A DNA stretch of 6,850 bases from positions 1 to 6,850 of the forward strand of contig CANRKN010000109.1 in the NCBI GenBank assembly GCA_947631215.1, written 5' to 3'. Position 1 is the first letter of the stretch. Each line of letters starts with the position of its first letter. Below the pieces are notes generated by a model, which saw only the letters and a list, made by a program, of their open reading frames with translations, was not told the DNA's origin and did not search any database. This document shows positions 5,791-6,850 of the stretch, one piece after another. This DNA is from an uncultured Oscillospiraceae bacterium (GTDB taxonomy: Bacteria > Bacillota_A > Clostridia > Oscillospirales > Oscillospiraceae). The position numbers were made by a program, and so were the translations under genes.

Positions 5791-5819
5791 TTGACGGACA
5801 GGGCGTTTTGCGGTATAAT
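5791..5819 (+). promoter_or_regulatory. Near-consensus sigma-70-type (SigA) promoter of the E2-like gene
   Basis: TTGACG (5791-5796, 5 of 6) and TATAAT (5814-5819, perfect) are separated by exactly 17 bases. Transcription should start near 5826, giving a leader of about 29 nt with AGGAGG (5843-5848) 6 nt before the ATG at 5855. This is the strongest promoter in the window and suggests steady expression independent of the MATE gene. Confidence 0.85.
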
Positions 5820-5854
5820 CAGCATAACAAGAGACATTTCCCAGGAGGTCACCC

Positions 5855-6739
5855 ATGGCTGAACGATATGTCCGGCGGCGCATGACCGACAGAAAGGACG
5901 GGCGGCGGCTGCGCACCATCTCCCCCCTGTTCCAGCTGTCCCCCTTCACCATGCTGAACGCCGCCGACGCCGCCAGCAGCTTCACCGACAGCGTGGACGC
6001 CGCCCCCATCGAGGCATGGCTGAAGGAGAAGCGCCGGGCCGGCGACGAGAACATGGCGGTGCTGCACGTGGTGCTGGCCGCCTATGTGCGCATGCTCGCC
6101 CTGCGGCCGGCCATGAACCGGTTCGTGGCGGGCCGGTTCATCTACGCCCGGAACAACATCGACATCATCCTCTCCCCCGGCGGCTCCGGCGGGGCGGATG
6201 CCGGCAGCCTGGACTTCACCGTCCGCTTCCAGCCGGGGGACACCGTGGCGGACGTGTACCGGAAGATCGGCGCCAGGTCCGAGAACCTGAAGGCGGACCA
6301 GTCCGCCGACAAGCTGGAGCGGGTGGCCGCCACGCTGGTGAAGACGCCCCGGTTCATCCTGCGGGCCGCCATCGGCGTGCTGCGCTGGCTGGACAGCCAC
6401 GGGTGGCTTCCCACCTCCCTCACCGACAAGAGCCCCTGGCACGGCTCCGCCTTCATCTCCGACGAGGGGGCCTTCCATCTGCCCCCGGTGCGCCGCAGTC
6501 TCAACGAGCTGGGCGCCCTGCCGGTGACCATCTCCCTGGGCCGGGTGCGGACGGGCCTGGAGCCGGACAAGACCGGCCAGATTACAGAGCATAAGTATCT
6601 GGACTACACCGTGACCTACGACTGCCGGGTGGCCGACAGCGCCTACATAGGCTCCGCCTTCCGCTATTTCCGCTATTTCCTTTCCAACCCCGACGCCCTG
6701 GAATTTCCCCCGGACCGCGTCAACGAGGACTCGCTGTAA
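5855..6739 (+). CDS. Stand-alone E2-like acyltransferase domain protein (2-oxo acid dehydrogenase E2 / CAT fold)
   Basis: A soluble protein of 294 residues that resembles the catalytic domain of 2-oxo acid dehydrogenase E2 subunits (PF00198, chloramphenicol-acetyltransferase fold) but has no lipoyl domain or E1/E3-binding domain. Visible family features are PLFQLSPFTMLNAADAASSF (24-43), VLHVVLAAYVRMLALRPAMNRFV split across 69-91, GRFIYARNNIDI (93-104), SPWHGSAFISDEGAFHLPPV (193-212) and, near the end, LDYTVTYDCRVADS (249-262) followed by FRYFLSNPDALEFPP. The last segment aligns with the E2 motif DHRxxDG, so the catalytic His is Cys257 and the Gly is Ser262. I recall related clostridial proteins, often annotated as 2-oxoglutarate dehydrogenase or E2, that also lack this His, so classical acyl transfer is doubtful. 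No E1 or E3 gene is adjacent. It has its own strong promoter and the ribosome site AGGAGG 6 nt before the ATG. Its true reaction is unknown. Confidence 0.82.
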   Translation: MAERYVRRRMTDRKDGRRLRTISPLFQLSPFTMLNAADAASSFTDSVDAAPIEAWLKEKRRAGDENMAVLHVVLAAYVRMLALRPAMNRFVAGRFIYARNNIDIILSPGGSGGADAGSLDFTVRFQPGDTVADVYRKIGARSENLKADQSADKLERVAATLVKTPRFILRAAIGVLRWLDSHGWLPTSLTDKSPWHGSAFISDEGAFHLPPVRRSLNELGALPVTISLGRVRTGLEPDKTGQITEHKYLDYTVTYDCRVADSAYIGSAFRYFRYFLSNPDALEFPPDRVNEDSL

Positions 6740-6819
6740 AACTTCCTTCCACATGAAAAAGGCAGCCGCTTTTGCTGAAATAGTCAAGAGATAGTAGACA
6801 CAAAAAGTAACAGGTTAGG

Positions 6820-6850
6820 CCACCAGTTCTGTGCGAAACAGGACTGGTGG
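6820..6850. repeat. Strong 12-bp hairpin at the window end
   Basis: CCACCAGTTCTG (6820-6831) and CAGGACTGGTGG (6839-6850) pair over all 12 positions with one G-U pair around a 7-nt loop (TGCGAAA). G6819 may extend the stem beyond the window. It starts 80 bp after the stop codon of the E2-like gene, in a stretch (6740-6819) clearly richer in A and T than the genes. It may be that gene's terminator if a T run follows, or part of a dispersed repeat or mobile element; the cut at the window edge prevents a decision. Confidence 0.6.

Noticed and set aside
6756..6777. Minus-strand stem-loop CAGC/GCTG followed by a T run, as a terminator for a gene to the right
   Set aside because: Only four base pairs with a seven-base loop; too weak without knowing whether a minus-strand gene lies beyond the window.
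5849..6787. A 312-codon minus-strand frame covering the E2-like gene
   Set aside because: Antisense shadow with Gly/Val/His-rich composition; the plus-strand gene has a near-consensus promoter, ribosome site and family motifs.
6754..6795. A 13-codon frame MKKAAAFAEIVKR after the E2-like gene
   Set aside because: No ribosome binding site upstream and too short to judge; likely chance.
6780..6802. Sequence ending GTAGACACA considered as an insertion-sequence inverted repeat end
   Set aside because: It would place the element to the left, where there is only an intact E2-like gene and no transposase; no matching second end or target duplication is visible.

Overview
The window is GC-rich bacterial DNA with strong AGGAGG-type ribosome binding sites, short intergenic gaps and long open antisense frames caused by GC-rich codon usage. 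The gene set (rhamnose-type aldolase plus lactaldehyde reductase, a Na/Pi-PhoU transporter, a MATE exporter, and a stand-alone E2-like acyltransferase of a type I associate with Clostridia) suggests an anaerobic gut Firmicute, perhaps of the Oscillospiraceae/Ruminococcaceae kind. This placement is an inference from protein flavour and base composition; the window has no rRNA or other marker gene.

Layout. Positions 1-4131 are all on the minus strand, so transcription runs from high to low coordinates. In that order they hold rhaD (rhamnulose-1-phosphate aldolase, 4131-3319), fucO (lactaldehyde reductase, 3275-2130), a strong intrinsic terminator (2102-2072), a promoter with an AT-cored inverted repeat, a Na/Pi-cotransporter-PhoU fusion (1991-165), and the first codons of a TauE/SafE (TSUP) family membrane protein (110-1, cut by the window edge). 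Positions 4411-6739 are on the plus strand: a MATE exporter (about 4441-5763), then a near-consensus sigma-70-type promoter driving an E2-like acyltransferase homologue (5855-6739). The window ends on a strong 12-bp hairpin (6820-6850).

How the genes work together. RhaD splits L-rhamnulose-1-phosphate into DHAP and L-lactaldehyde. FucO reduces the lactaldehyde to (S)-1,2-propanediol, re-oxidising a nicotinamide cofactor, so the two genes form the lower end of anaerobic deoxyhexose catabolism. The isomerase, kinase and transporter are not in the window. The remaining genes have no evident metabolic link to this pair.

The least ordinary stretch is the 309-bp divergent region between rhaD and the MATE gene (4132-4440). 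It holds a 13-bp inverted repeat with arms about 31 bp apart, divergent promoter candidates, a 12-codon frame with a good ribosome binding site that reads like the start of a HAD hydrolase (MEFEAIIFDL then stop), and a start-less frame ending just before the rhaD ribosome binding site that reads like the tail of an XRE-type helix-turn-helix protein. I see no CRISPR array, tRNA, rRNA, transposase or clearly new multi-gene system.
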